Virus record (IMG/VR): IMGVR_UViG_3300009159_000269
Location: 1 to 26,376 of that record
Source: a virus
DNA: 26,376 bases
Reading direction: 5' to 3' (one strand)
Both the position numbers and the translations under genes were made by a program. Below, piece by piece: positions 6,222 to 13,158 of the stretch. How positions within the stretch are numbered: position 1 is the stretch's first letter; every line of letters starts with the position of its first letter. The notes under the pieces are model-generated. The model made no database searches, was not told where the DNA came from, and worked only from the letters and a program-made list of their open reading frames with translations.

Positions 6222-6494
6222 TTACCTTTTGTCACAGTATTCAAACAGAATCCACTTAGCACGATTCAGTGCTTGGCGAACATCTTCAATAACCATGAAA
6301 TCATACGATCCGCCATTGTCGTAAGCAATCATTTCCTGACAATCACTCATCAGGCTAGCTGCCATCATAGCAGGACCGCTATGACGAAAAGTAATACTTT
6401 GTTCTACAGCCTCACGCATCTCGGCTTCGGTCACGCCATACATGCGAATGTCACGTTTTTGTCTTTCGCTCAGTGCATCATAAACTTGGGTCAT
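6222..6494 (-). CDS. Hypothetical protein, 90 aa
   Basis: The protein is helical: ALSERQKRDIRMYGVTEAEM, a middle with AMMAASLMSDCQEMI, and an end with SYDFMVIEDVRQALNRAKWI. No membrane segment is convincing. It starts after AAAGGAGCTATCA under its own promoter. It belongs to the run of singly promoted small genes that probably act early in takeover of the host. Function not recognised. Confidence 0.75.
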   Translation of the reverse strand: MTQVYDALSERQKRDIRMYGVTEAEMREAVEQSITFRHSGPAMMAASLMSDCQEMIAYDNGGSYDFMVIEDVRQALNRAKWILFEYCDKR

Positions 6495-6524
6495 TGATAG
6501 CTCCTTTAATGAATCAATACACGT

Positions 6525-6553
6525 AGTATAGCAGAGTATCCATTTATTGTCAA
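6525..6553 (-). promoter_or_regulatory. Sigma70 promoter
   Basis: Minus strand: TTGACA (6553-6548), 17 nt, TATACT (6530-6525). It lies directly downstream of an intrinsic terminator, so it resets transcription. The leader (GTGTATTGATTCATTAAAGGAGCT) is a diverged copy of the cassette at 5277 and 6169. Confidence 0.88.
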
Positions 6554-6562
6554 GTTTTGGGC

Positions 6563-6593
6563 AAAAAAAAGCCCCGACTAGCGGAGCCTTTTT
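6563..6593 (-). terminator. Strong rho-independent terminator
   Basis: On the minus strand AAAAAGGCTCCG pairs with CGGGGCTTTTT across a 5-nt loop (CTAGT). This is a 12-bp stem with two G-U pairs that continues into an eight-T tract. It ends transcription of the 90-aa gene at 6608-6880 and insulates the promoter at 6525-6553. Confidence 0.92.
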
Positions 6594-6607
6594 GAGAACT
6601 AAAAGTA

Positions 6608-6880
6608 TTACTTTTTAGTAGTAGTACTTTGATTAACAAAACCGTACATTTTTTCTGCGGCGTCTAGGATTTGTTCTAGACCGGGAAAAACTGGCATTTC
6701 AACTTTGCTAACAAGTTCACCTGTAGCAGGATCCTTTGTTGTAGTTAATTCCCAACCAGCAAATTTCATGCTGTATTCTTTTTCTACAAAATCTTTAGCC
6801 ATTGCAAGAACATCGCTACGAATCTCGTATCCGTTTTTGCTGAATTTTACTTCAGGCATTTTTGGTGTGTAATCTGACAT
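6608..6880 (-). CDS. Conserved-looking phage protein, 90 aa
   Basis: The sequence reads YTPKMPEVKFSKNGYEIRSD, then a helix VLAMAKDFVEKEYSMKF, a beta segment AGWELTTTKDPATGELVSKV and a C-terminal helix ending in VNQSTTTKK. It reminds me of a small hypothetical protein of T4-like marine phages, but I cannot name it. It has a strong promoter, an AGGAG ribosome-binding site and a terminator immediately after, so it is a monocistronic, probably abundant early product. Confidence 0.82.
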   Translation of the reverse strand: MSDYTPKMPEVKFSKNGYEIRSDVLAMAKDFVEKEYSMKFAGWELTTTKDPATGELVSKVEMPVFPGLEQILDAAEKMYGFVNQSTTTKK

Positions 6881-6904
6881 ATTGTCTCCTGTGTTTGTGT
6901 GTAA

Positions 6905-6933
6905 ATTATATAACTGGTAAGATTGAAAGTCAA
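6905..6933 (-). promoter_or_regulatory. Sigma70 promoter
   Basis: Minus strand: TTGACT (6933-6928), 17 nt, TATAAT (6910-6905). It lies just after the stop of the 27-aa peptide gene and before a CA-rich leader with CAGGAG for the 90-aa protein gene. Confidence 0.88.
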
Positions 6934-6945
6934 TCTCGTTTGGGT

Positions 6946-7029
6946 TTATCTACCCTTTAAACTAGAATCGTTTCTATGTTTTTTAATAGCTTGGATGGCT
7001 TCTAAAATGCTTAGAATAAATTTTTTCAT
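6946..7029 (-). CDS. 27-aa basic peptide
   Basis: The peptide is an amphipathic basic helix (MKKFILSILEAIQAIKKHRN...). Its ATG overlaps the stop of the preceding gene as ATGA and is preceded by AGAGGTG. It could bind membrane or nucleic acid. The short length leaves identity open, and the coupling is the main evidence. Confidence 0.5.
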   Translation of the reverse strand: MKKFILSILEAIQAIKKHRNDSSLKGR

Positions 7030-7211
7030 AGTACACCTCTAGATATTTTCATGTTGTATTCAACAGTGAGTCGTTCTACGTCACCTGAATGTTGTGGATT
7101 ACGTTCAGTAATGTATTGTTCTAAACTAGAACCATACGTAGTATTTTTTGAGTTAACAGCAATTTTGTAACCGGCATATGCTAATGCTACAATAAGTAGA
7201 GTTGTTAACAT
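7026..7211 (-). CDS. 61-aa membrane-anchored protein
   Basis: An N-terminal hydrophobic helix (MLTTLLIVALAYAGYKIAV) is followed by a soluble tail with LEQYITERNPQHSGDVERL. The start at 7211, one nucleotide after the stop of the preceding gene, is preferred over an upstream in-frame ATG that lies inside that gene. The tail is probably cytoplasmic or periplasmic depending on orientation, which cannot be decided. No family was recognised. Confidence 0.65.
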   Translation of the reverse strand: MLTTLLIVALAYAGYKIAVNSKNTTYGSSLEQYITERNPQHSGDVERLTVEYNMKISRGVL

Positions 7212-7212
7212 C

Positions 7213-7509
7213 TTACTTAGCCTTTTTACTTGCAGACTTAACAGGTGTAATAGGCATAGTAGGTACAAATTTATTGAAGCCATACGCTGAAACAAGGTCC
7301 TTAACAAAGTCTTTCTTTGTAATAAGTGTACCGAAATTCAACATTGTGTCAATGTTTGTATCTAATACTGATTTGGTGTATTCTGTTTGGGCTTCAACAA
7401 ACTTGGTCATTGTTTCTGCTAGACCTTCGTGTTTAACGAAAGCTGAAACAAATTGTAGTTTACCCTTTTGTACCGCGTCAACGGCATCGTGTGTGAAAGA
7501 TTGAATCAT
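7213..7509 (-). CDS. Phasin-like amphipathic helical protein, 98 aa
   Basis: The protein is almost entirely amphipathic helix (AVQKGKLQFVSAFVKHEG, VEAQTEYTKSVLDTNIDTML) and ends in a Pro/Lys-rich tail (PITPVKSASKKAK). The hydrophobic-face pattern and ANxxxxxxFG-like arrangement (TNIDTMLNFG) resemble phasins, which coat polyhydroxyalkanoate granules. This is a weak similarity. It has a clear AGGAG site and a CA-rich leader. If phasin-like, it could interact with host storage granules or act as a membrane-surface chaperone. Confidence 0.6.
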   Translation of the reverse strand: MIQSFTHDAVDAVQKGKLQFVSAFVKHEGLAETMTKFVEAQTEYTKSVLDTNIDTMLNFGTLITKKDFVKDLVSAYGFNKFVPTMPITPVKSASKKAK

Positions 7510-7572
7510 AATTTTCTCCTATGTGTGTGTATGATTTGAGTTTTTATACAGAACTCATAACTGCTTTACTAT

Positions 7573-7755
7573 TTATGCCTGACTATGTGTTTCTCTAAAC
7601 TTTTTCATAGCCTTCATTCTAGCAATTAATAATCTGATTCGTACATATTCTGATAATTCGTTACTATCATCATCTTGTACTATTTTGGGGCGCCCGTAAG
7701 ATCGATGTGCATTTAGTTCATCAGGACCAGCTGGATCGTCTCCCTCATCATCAAT
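7573..7755 (-). CDS. 60-aa acidic/basic protein lacking a normal start codon
   Basis: The frame reads DDEGDDPAGPDELNAHRSYG at its start and a basic helix ELSEYVRIRLLIARMKAMKK at its end, with protein-like composition throughout. No ATG, GTG or TTG occurs before the late ATG in the RMK segment. The first codon after the upstream stop is ATT at 7755, one nucleotide after TAA. Either AUU is used, as in infC, an original ATG was mutated, or a base is missing so that the ATG at 7751 should be in frame. No ribosome-binding site is visible. Confidence 0.5.
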   Translation of the reverse strand: MDDEGDDPAGPDELNAHRSYGRPKIVQDDDSNELSEYVRIRLLIARMKAMKKFRETHSQA

Positions 7756-7756
7756 A

Positions 7757-7978
7757 TTATTTAGTTGCAGGTTTATCAGTTTTCTTTGCGTCCTTGGGAG
7801 AACTTTTGGTGGCGTCTTTCTTAGCCTTTGCTTCTGCGTCTTTGTCAGCTTTCTTCTTGGCTAGTTTCATTTCACTTTTTGGTGCTTCTTTAGCAGGTGC
7901 TGCCGGCGCTGTAGCAGTATCTGCGGCAAATGCTGTCAATGCAAATGTTGTTGCAATAATTGCGATAAGTTGTTTCAT
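7757..7978 (-). CDS. Secreted Ala/Lys-rich small protein
   Basis: The N-terminus MKQLIAIIATTFALTAFAAD is a classical Sec signal peptide with cleavage expected after AFA. The mature part is low-complexity, rich in Ala, Lys and Pro, and strongly basic. It would sit in the periplasm and could bind peptidoglycan, DNA or lipopolysaccharide. The start at 7978 has AAAGGAACT upstream. The frame is also open from an ATG at 8044, next to the previous stop, but that would bury the signal peptide. Confidence 0.75.
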   Translation of the reverse strand: MKQLIAIIATTFALTAFAADTATAPAAPAKEAPKSEMKLAKKKADKDAEAKAKKDATKSSPKDAKKTDKPATK

Positions 7979-8043
7979 TTTGAGTTCCTTTATAAAATAA
8001 TACTCACATATATATAACGCCTTAGCGTTAGTTTCCGTTGACA

Positions 8044-8220
8044 TCAACCGCCACGTCCGGTGCGTCTTACTACACTGCTTCCCCCAAAACCTTTTGTATT
8101 GGGTTTCGGACCTTGCTTCTTTGGTGCCTTACCCAAACCAGGGTGAAGTTCATTGTTATTCTTTTTGGCTTCATTAGCCATATTGATAAATGGGTTTTTG
8201 CTTTTCTTTTCTTCTGTCAT
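8044..8220 (-). CDS. 58-aa basic protein
   Basis: The protein starts MTEEKKSKNPFINMANEAKK and ends with a Gly/Arg/Lys-rich disordered tail (TKGFGGSSVVRRTGRGG). It is hydrophilic and strongly basic, suggesting nucleic-acid or virion-protein binding. Its ATG overlaps the stop of the 130-aa gene as ATGA. No family is assigned. Composition and coupling make it a credible gene. Confidence 0.65.
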   Translation of the reverse strand: MTEEKKSKNPFINMANEAKKNNNELHPGLGKAPKKQGPKPNTKGFGGSSVVRRTGRGG

Positions 8221-8609
8221 TGTCTTACCTTTATTGATTTTAAATAACTATTTAGGTCACCGTACAAACCAACCATCATAGCTATCTTGCTATCATAGAA
8301 TCGTATGAACGGTTGTTTATCTTCTTTAGTTTTATTTACCCCTATATAGTAGGGACATTTGATTTTTTTATTCAAATCTAAAATAAAATTATGCCATCCA
8401 CTATCTATTTTTATGTCAAAATCGTAATTGTAAAATTCTATCTGTGCATGGCGAAAAGCTAAATCTCCCATTTCAGTTAACCTCATCCCACTCTCATTAC
8501 GCATAGTCATCCACCATTTACTCATGGACTCATCAATAGTCCATGAATTATCGGATGACTGTTTTAGTACAGCCTCAGTTATCAAATACTTAATATTTGG
8601 CTTAGTCAT
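8217..8609 (-). CDS. Conserved-looking phage protein, 130 aa
   Basis: Key stretches are SMSKWWMTMRNESGMRLTEM, FRHAQIEFYNYDFDI and an end with YYIGVNKTKEDKQPFIRFYD followed by MMVGLYGDL. The WWMTMR..G.RLTE pattern looks like a family I have seen in T4-like phages without a function. It appears cytosolic with a mixed alpha/beta fold. It overlaps the gene before it by 8 nt and the gene after it by 4 nt. Confidence 0.75.
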   Translation of the reverse strand: MTKPNIKYLITEAVLKQSSDNSWTIDESMSKWWMTMRNESGMRLTEMGDLAFRHAQIEFYNYDFDIKIDSGWHNFILDLNKKIKCPYYIGVNKTKEDKQPFIRFYDSKIAMMVGLYGDLNSYLKSIKVRQ

Positions 8610-8895
8610 CGGGATAAACTTTGGTGCCGTTGTTCATAAACACAACACTAAATTTATCTGATTTAAATTGTGCGTTTAATTTACGACACAGGTTTCTTGC
8701 GTGACCGGGATTACTGAAACTGGTTTTCTTATATTTAGGTACACTTTCACTATCATAAGCATGTTGTGCTTTTAGGTTGATTGGTTGTCCGTCATAAAAC
8801 ACTGCCCATATACCAGCGGCTTCTACTATTTGGTCACACTTATATGTTGTCTTATCTACTATCTCTAGTACGACTTTGGGCTGGGTCCTGCTCAT
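8602..8895 (-). CDS. Hypothetical protein, 97 aa
   Basis: The sequence alternates strands and turns: PKVVLEIVDKTTYKCDQI, GIWAVFYDGQPINLKAQHAY, a basic segment (GHARNLCRKLNAQFKS) and KFSVVFMNNGTKVYPDD. It resembles a compact DNA- or protein-binding domain but no family can be named. No ribosome-binding site of note is seen; it starts four nucleotides after the previous stop. Confidence 0.7.
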   Translation of the reverse strand: MSRTQPKVVLEIVDKTTYKCDQIVEAAGIWAVFYDGQPINLKAQHAYDSESVPKYKKTSFSNPGHARNLCRKLNAQFKSDKFSVVFMNNGTKVYPDD

Positions 8896-8898
8896 AAT

Positions 8899-9090
8899 TT
8901 ACCATTTATTACCATTCATCACAACCTCTATAACTTCAGGCTGTGTATTTTTTTGCTCACGCTGATCCAGTAAAATTTTTAGAACCTCGTCACGCAAACC
9001 TTTTGCATCAGAAATGGGTAATATAACTTCTCTGGCCTGACGACCCTCCATTACACCAATCTTATCAACAAATTTTTTTATATAACTCAT
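8899..9090 (-). CDS. Hypothetical protein, 63 aa
   Basis: The protein is helical, with GVMEGRQAREVILPISDAKG and a C-terminal helix DEVLKILLDQREQKNT. The ATG overlaps the stop of the 153-aa gene (9090-9087). Composition is typical of a soluble small phage protein. No function can be stated. Confidence 0.65.
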   Translation of the reverse strand: MSYIKKFVDKIGVMEGRQAREVILPISDAKGLRDEVLKILLDQREQKNTQPEVIEVVMNGNKW

Positions 9091-9548
9091 ACACTATTTA
9101 TGCTACTATTTGCCTCAGATTCAGATTGAAACGGTCCAATGTACTCATATCGTTGAATAAAGATATATTTAGGACAAAAAATAGTAGTAAATTCAATGCC
9201 CTGTTTGATAGAAAACCACCCTGCAACAAAAAAACACTTGCTTTTAGGACTCGTAGTGTATAAGTGTAGTTTCCGCTTAACGTCTAGTACACTGTTATAT
9301 ATACGATTTTTATTAGTTGGGAAGATTGCAAAGGGCGGAGCAGTGTCCTTGGGTTTAGCCTTTGCAAAACTCTCAAACTCTATTTTTTTTGACTTTTCAA
9401 TTGCTTTGGTACTGGTATACTTTTCAATAGTGTTATTCAACTTTACTTTATATTCACTACCCTCTTGAACTACATTACCTACTTTTTTGTCACCGTCAGT
9501 GACTACCCAATATTCACCTTTAATAATAGGTTTAGCGACTAGATTCAT
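9087..9548 (-). CDS. Conserved-looking phage protein, 153 aa
   Basis: The N-terminal half has beta strands (EYWVVTDGDKKVGNVVQEG, YKVKLNNTIEKY). The C-terminal half has a distinctive pattern: YNSVLDVKRKLHLYTTSPKS, CFFVAGWFSIKQG and FCPKYIFIQRYEYIGPF. The AGWF/FCPKYIFIQRY pattern looks conserved among T4-like phages, judging by familiarity only. It overlaps the preceding gene by 17 nt. Function unknown; likely cytosolic. Confidence 0.75.
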   Translation of the reverse strand: MNLVAKPIIKGEYWVVTDGDKKVGNVVQEGSEYKVKLNNTIEKYTSTKAIEKSKKIEFESFAKAKPKDTAPPFAIFPTNKNRIYNSVLDVKRKLHLYTTSPKSKCFFVAGWFSIKQGIEFTTIFCPKYIFIQRYEYIGPFQSESEANSSINSV

Positions 9549-10014
9549 TTTTATGTTCCTTTGTTAATTCTGCTACAAACAAGAAGTGTTCGTAGGCTTT
9601 TCTAACTGCTGGTACAGTTAATAGTTTATCTGCTTCTATTTGCATTGCCTTAACTGCTTCCTCACACGCTTCTCTAGCACTAGGCCATTGTAGTGCATGT
9701 CTTTCGCTTCCGAAGGCTTTGTTCAATGCTTTCCAGCAACGCAATTGTTCTTCTGTTAATTTTGTTTCTTTATTAGTAGGACGCAAATCACTTGCTTTAC
9801 GCAAAGCCTCACTAATACTATCTTCTGCTACACGGCCGGCTGCAATCATCGGTGCATATGCAGGGTTAACATTAAAGCGGGTACTTTGTCCACCTGGATA
9901 GCATATAACAAGGTGAGCCCCTTTAGGAAACGCATCCATAAGTGTTTGGTCGTACTCGGCAACCGGTACATATCTACGACCTACTTTCTTATAAAAAATT
10001 GTATTTTCTTTCAT
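9532..10014 (-). CDS. Conserved-looking phage protein, 160 aa
   Basis: The N-terminal part contains RRYVPVAEYDQTLMDAFPKG followed by LVICYPGGQSTRFNVNP. The C-terminal 100 residues are helical (LTEEQLRCWKALNKAFGSER and a following EACEEAVKAM segment). I have seen this kind of protein in tailed phages as a hypothetical, with no known activity. Its ATG overlaps the stop of the upstream small gene (10014-10011). Confidence 0.78.
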   Translation of the reverse strand: MKENTIFYKKVGRRYVPVAEYDQTLMDAFPKGAHLVICYPGGQSTRFNVNPAYAPMIAAGRVAEDSISEALRKASDLRPTNKETKLTEEQLRCWKALNKAFGSERHALQWPSAREACEEAVKAMQIEADKLLTVPAVRKAYEHFLFVAELTKEHKNESSR

Positions 10015-10214
10015 TGTAATCTAAATTTCTTCAAGTAATCTTTTACAAAGTCTATATTCTCTGCATCATACACGGGTTTTTCTGGTTCGTCAAGTGAAAT
10101 ATCTATTCCATATTTTTCTTCATACATTTCTACTAAACTATCAATTAACATACCCAACATTTCTTCGTTGAGTCCCTCAATACCGGCTATATTTATTCTA
10201 ATTTTCTTATCCAT
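10011..10214 (-). CDS. Hypothetical acidic protein, 67 aa
   Basis: I take the start as MDKKIRINIAGIEG at 10214, preceded by AGGATT, because longer in-frame starts lie inside the nuclease gene. The protein has a strand (KKIRINIAGI), an acidic helix (LIDSLVEMYEEKYG) and a tail (FVKDYLKKFRLQ). It overlaps the end of the nuclease gene by 8 nt, so it is translationally coupled to it and may be an accessory factor; that is inference. Confidence 0.65.
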   Translation of the reverse strand: MDKKIRINIAGIEGLNEEMLGMLIDSLVEMYEEKYGIDISLDEPEKPVYDAENIDFVKDYLKKFRLQ

Positions 10215-11208
10215 TGAGTAATCCTGTATAGGGGTTGTTAAGCCATTTAGCATACGTATCAGATTGTTCACTAATCTTAGTGAGTTCATATCGGCCACAA
10301 AATTTCATAAAATGTATGCCCACTTGAGGTGTAGTACTAGTGCGAACACCTGTCCGAATTGATTCGTCAACTAATTGTTTAATCTCTTCGGGTTGTGCAG
10401 TCAAATCAATCAACATTTTATTACGTTGATAACAATCACGCACCACTTGTTCTTCTCCATTGTGGTCTACCCAACGTTGCAACATGAAGTTATTCCATTT
10501 AAAGCCTTGCTTATCACGATCCTCGTATGCCTCACGAATACCCACACGATTTGCAGAACCCTTTTCCGGAGCACGGGGATATGCAGTGAATACATTGTCG
10601 CCGGCGTCACCACGAATGATTTTCTTAAATAGTAAATATTGTGGATCCTCTAAGAGTTTTGGCTGTTTAGTTTTTTTATCTATTATTGGTTTGCCAGTGT
10701 CTTTGAGATATCCGTTGAGTGTGATGAGTTCATTTGAGACTCCATTGTACTGGAACACTTTATCAGTAATAAGCTGAACATAATCGGAATCAGTGCTAAT
10801 AATATAATGCGTATCATTTGGATGTAAGTGAATAAAACGGCCAATTAAATCATCAGCCTCTGCTTGCGGGTGTCTGAGTACACTAACGTTGGTCTTTTCT
10901 CTAATAAACGTAGTGAATTTTTCATACGTTTGCCAAAACATCTCTGACTCGGCTTTTTCTTCCTCAGTAACTGACATAGCATCAACGATGCGATTCTTTT
11001 TGTAAGGACCGTATACGTCCTTACGCCAGCTTCGCCCCTCCAAGCAAAATACAACATGGTCAATTCCATATCGTTTTACTGCTTGATTAACGCTAGCAAG
11101 TGTCAAGTGCAGTGCCATTCCAATTTTTTCTTCTAGCGTGGAACTACGACTAGCAACGTGCCTAGCACGGAAGAAGGTATTTGCAGTGTCTATGAGTGCG
11201 TATTTCAT
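10207..11208 (-). CDS. FEN-family 5' nuclease (T4 RNase H / 5'-3' exonuclease type)
   Basis: This 333-aa protein carries the acidic metal-binding residues of the FEN superfamily: ALIDTANTFFRARH (Asp7), CLEGRSWRKDVY near residue 55-66, QAEADDLIGR (residues 116-124), ISTDSDYVQL (Asp140, Asp142) and IIRGDAGDNV (Asp201, Asp204), which leads into the helix-hairpin-helix region. Such enzymes remove RNA primers and 5' flaps during lagging-strand synthesis and fit beside the ligase and helicase. The ATG lies only 6 nt after the -10 box of its promoter, and no Shine-Dalgarno is visible, so the transcript is probably leaderless. Confidence 0.92.
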   Translation of the reverse strand: MKYALIDTANTFFRARHVASRSSTLEEKIGMALHLTLASVNQAVKRYGIDHVVFCLEGRSWRKDVYGPYKKNRIVDAMSVTEEEKAESEMFWQTYEKFTTFIREKTNVSVLRHPQAEADDLIGRFIHLHPNDTHYIISTDSDYVQLITDKVFQYNGVSNELITLNGYLKDTGKPIIDKKTKQPKLLEDPQYLLFKKIIRGDAGDNVFTAYPRAPEKGSANRVGIREAYEDRDKQGFKWNNFMLQRWVDHNGEEQVVRDCYQRNKMLIDLTAQPEEIKQLVDESIRTGVRTSTTPQVGIHFMKFCGRYELTKISEQSDTYAKWLNNPYTGLLNG

Positions 11209-11214
11209 GTGTGT

Positions 11215-11243
11215 ATTATATACGTATATTTAGATTTTGTCAA
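11215..11243 (-). promoter_or_regulatory. Consensus sigma70 promoter giving a near-leaderless mRNA
   Basis: Minus strand: TTGACA (11243-11238), 17 nt, TATAAT (11220-11215). Only ACACAC separates the -10 from the ATG of the nuclease gene, so the expected start of transcription falls on or next to the A of ATG. The helicase stop codon TGA lies inside the -35 box. Confidence 0.88.
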
Positions 11244-13051
11244 GTCTTTGGTTTACCAAAAGTGTATGCATTCAGAAAATCTTTTTGTCGCTGTGTCTTT
11301 AGCATGTGTACGTTCGGGCAAACTGTAGCATGATTAGAAGGGTCATTGTTGTAACGATTACCGTCAATATGGTCAACTTGTAGTGTAGTCTTCCAATCTT
11401 CAATAAAATCACCTAGAGTAGCCGTGTCATCGCCGTATTGAGTAATGTAACCCTTAATTGCTTGTTCAAAGCAAATACCTTTACAGGCTTCACAATGGTC
11501 TTTTCGAAACAATGAGTTGAGTTGCCCATTGTCGAAAGCAAGGCGCAAGCCTGAAACTAACTTTTTCGGGTCTTTGGTTCCGAACACACCTTTAAGGATA
11601 TAATCAATACCATCAATCATATCAAATGTATCTTCTGTATAGAATTCTTCTACCAATTTCATTAATTCAGTATCTTGAGGAAGAATAGCAAATGAAGTGG
11701 ATAGCAAAGAGTAATACGAACATATAAGAGACTTGACCTCATCGGACACTTTCATCTTACGGATGAAGTCAATACCTAATTCATGGTCTCGGAAGAAAGG
11801 CAAACGACAAGTACGGGCAACAAACTGCGTGTAACTATTATGAATCTTTTTCTGTGCAGGTACTTTACAAACTACTGCTGTAATTAATCTAGGGATATTT
11901 ATACCCATTTTACCGGAATCAACTACAACCATTACTAGTGGTCGATTAACATACGCCGGGCTGTTTGCTAACTTAATGCCTTCACTCATGCGTTTGATTG
12001 ATTGACCATCAAAGTGTTTTTCTTTAGAAGTAGATACAAACAACACCGCATTTATTCGTTTGACAAACGCTTTAACATCTTTCATCACTGCATCAATAGG
12101 AATGCCGTTAACTGCATTGTTACGACCTAGACTGATAATTATACCGGGCATCATCTTAGGAATCTTGTCTGAAACAATATCCCATGTTGCTTCCGGAATC
12201 AAAAGTTGTTGGTTACGAATCTCGTTTACTTGCCAAGCAAATGTCTTGTAAGCGGCTTCCAATGTTTCATACAAATCTTCACGATTTCCGTGATATTCAA
12301 ATTTAGTGAATGCATTTGATTCTCTGAATTTTGGCATTGTATCCAATTTCATATATCTGTCTGCACCAACCAAAGTTTTCATTTGCTGAGATTGAGTAGG
12401 TGTTGCAGTCAAGTGAATGATTACAGTGCCACTATCCATCATAGCAGTTTGCATATCAAACCACCTAGCCTCAAAGTTTTTATTAAGAGTGCCTTGGTCT
12501 TCTTTAGTAGTAGAGGCATCAGGTACACCTAGACCTCGATGTGCCTCATCATTAAAGATTAGGTCCGGCAACGTCAATTCGAACTCATTAGGATTTGCGG
12601 GGTCAAAATTCTCATACAGACCATACATGTACTGAGTAGTCATAAAGAAATAGCGAATATCACCTGGTAAATCAATATCGTTTTCCAGTGAGTACTTCAA
12701 TTGTTTGCTATCGTATACTTTAATTAGTTTGTTACCAATGTAGGTACCATCAAACTTCATCATGCTTTCTAGTGGCTCATCAACACATTCCTGTGAAGGT
12801 GCCGCAAAGAAGATATTCTTAATCTTCTTAAAGTTTTGTGCAATAAAAATAGCAGTATAGTTTGTGATAGTAAAACTTTTACCACTACCTGTCGGGGCTT
12901 GAACTACAATGGCCTGTTTAGTAGTCGCCTTCATTACTTTAGCAATTGCATCAACAATATTATCTACTAGATATTCTTGTTGCAATGGCTCAATATCGGG
13001 AATTGAAATTTCGTCAATCGCTAACGCAACTTCTGTTTTTTGACGCTTCAT
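11240..13051 (-). CDS. SF2 helicase with C-terminal HNH nuclease domain
   Basis: The 603-aa protein has superfamily 2 motifs: Walker A QAPTGSGKS (51-59), motif II NDEAH (167-171), motif III HLTATPT (213-219), a motif V-like segment DSGKMGINIPRL, and motif VI-like QFVARTCRLP. After the helicase core, residues about 520-596 form a HNH-type domain: CEACKG (CxxC), LQVDHIDGNRYNNDPSNH and VCPNVHMLKTQRQ. Related helicase domains occur in type III restriction subunits and phage UvsW-like proteins. The fusion suggests a DNA-tracking nuclease for replication, recombination or attack on other DNA. The family role is not established. It has its own promoter upstream. Confidence 0.88.
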   Translation of the reverse strand: MKRQKTEVALAIDEISIPDIEPLQQEYLVDNIVDAIAKVMKATTKQAIVVQAPTGSGKSFTITNYTAIFIAQNFKKIKNIFFAAPSQECVDEPLESMMKFDGTYIGNKLIKVYDSKQLKYSLENDIDLPGDIRYFFMTTQYMYGLYENFDPANPNEFELTLPDLIFNDEAHRGLGVPDASTTKEDQGTLNKNFEARWFDMQTAMMDSGTVIIHLTATPTQSQQMKTLVGADRYMKLDTMPKFRESNAFTKFEYHGNREDLYETLEAAYKTFAWQVNEIRNQQLLIPEATWDIVSDKIPKMMPGIIISLGRNNAVNGIPIDAVMKDVKAFVKRINAVLFVSTSKEKHFDGQSIKRMSEGIKLANSPAYVNRPLVMVVVDSGKMGINIPRLITAVVCKVPAQKKIHNSYTQFVARTCRLPFFRDHELGIDFIRKMKVSDEVKSLICSYYSLLSTSFAILPQDTELMKLVEEFYTEDTFDMIDGIDYILKGVFGTKDPKKLVSGLRLAFDNGQLNSLFRKDHCEACKGICFEQAIKGYITQYGDDTATLGDFIEDWKTTLQVDHIDGNRYNNDPSNHATVCPNVHMLKTQRQKDFLNAYTFGKPKT

Positions 13052-13083
13052 TATTGTTCCAAAGAGTTGTTAAAGAAGTCTCT

Positions 13084-13112
13084 ATGATACACGACTATGT
13101 ATATATAGTCAA
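13084..13112 (-). promoter_or_regulatory. Sigma70 promoter before the helicase gene
   Basis: Minus strand: TTGACT (13112-13107), 17 nt, TATCAT (13089-13084). Both boxes have one mismatch. A 32-nt leader follows, with TTTGGAACA just before the ATG. The 107-nt gap 13052-13158 holds this promoter and the 3' end region of the next gene upstream. Confidence 0.82.
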
Positions 13113-13158
13113 CCGAAATATGTAATACTTTTGTTTATTTTTAACATTAATAAGTTAA

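Noticed and set aside
8015-8030. TAACGC-CTTA-GCGTTA hairpin
   Set aside because: Only a 6-bp stem with no T-tract in the transcribed direction, so not a terminator; it falls in a frame open from 8044 and may be chance.
9087-9110. ATAAATA late-promoter-like motif
   Set aside because: The string is the coding end of the 153-aa gene and sits too close to the next start codon; the similar string at 7570-7576 is the stop of the 60-aa frame. No consistent late-promoter placement was found.
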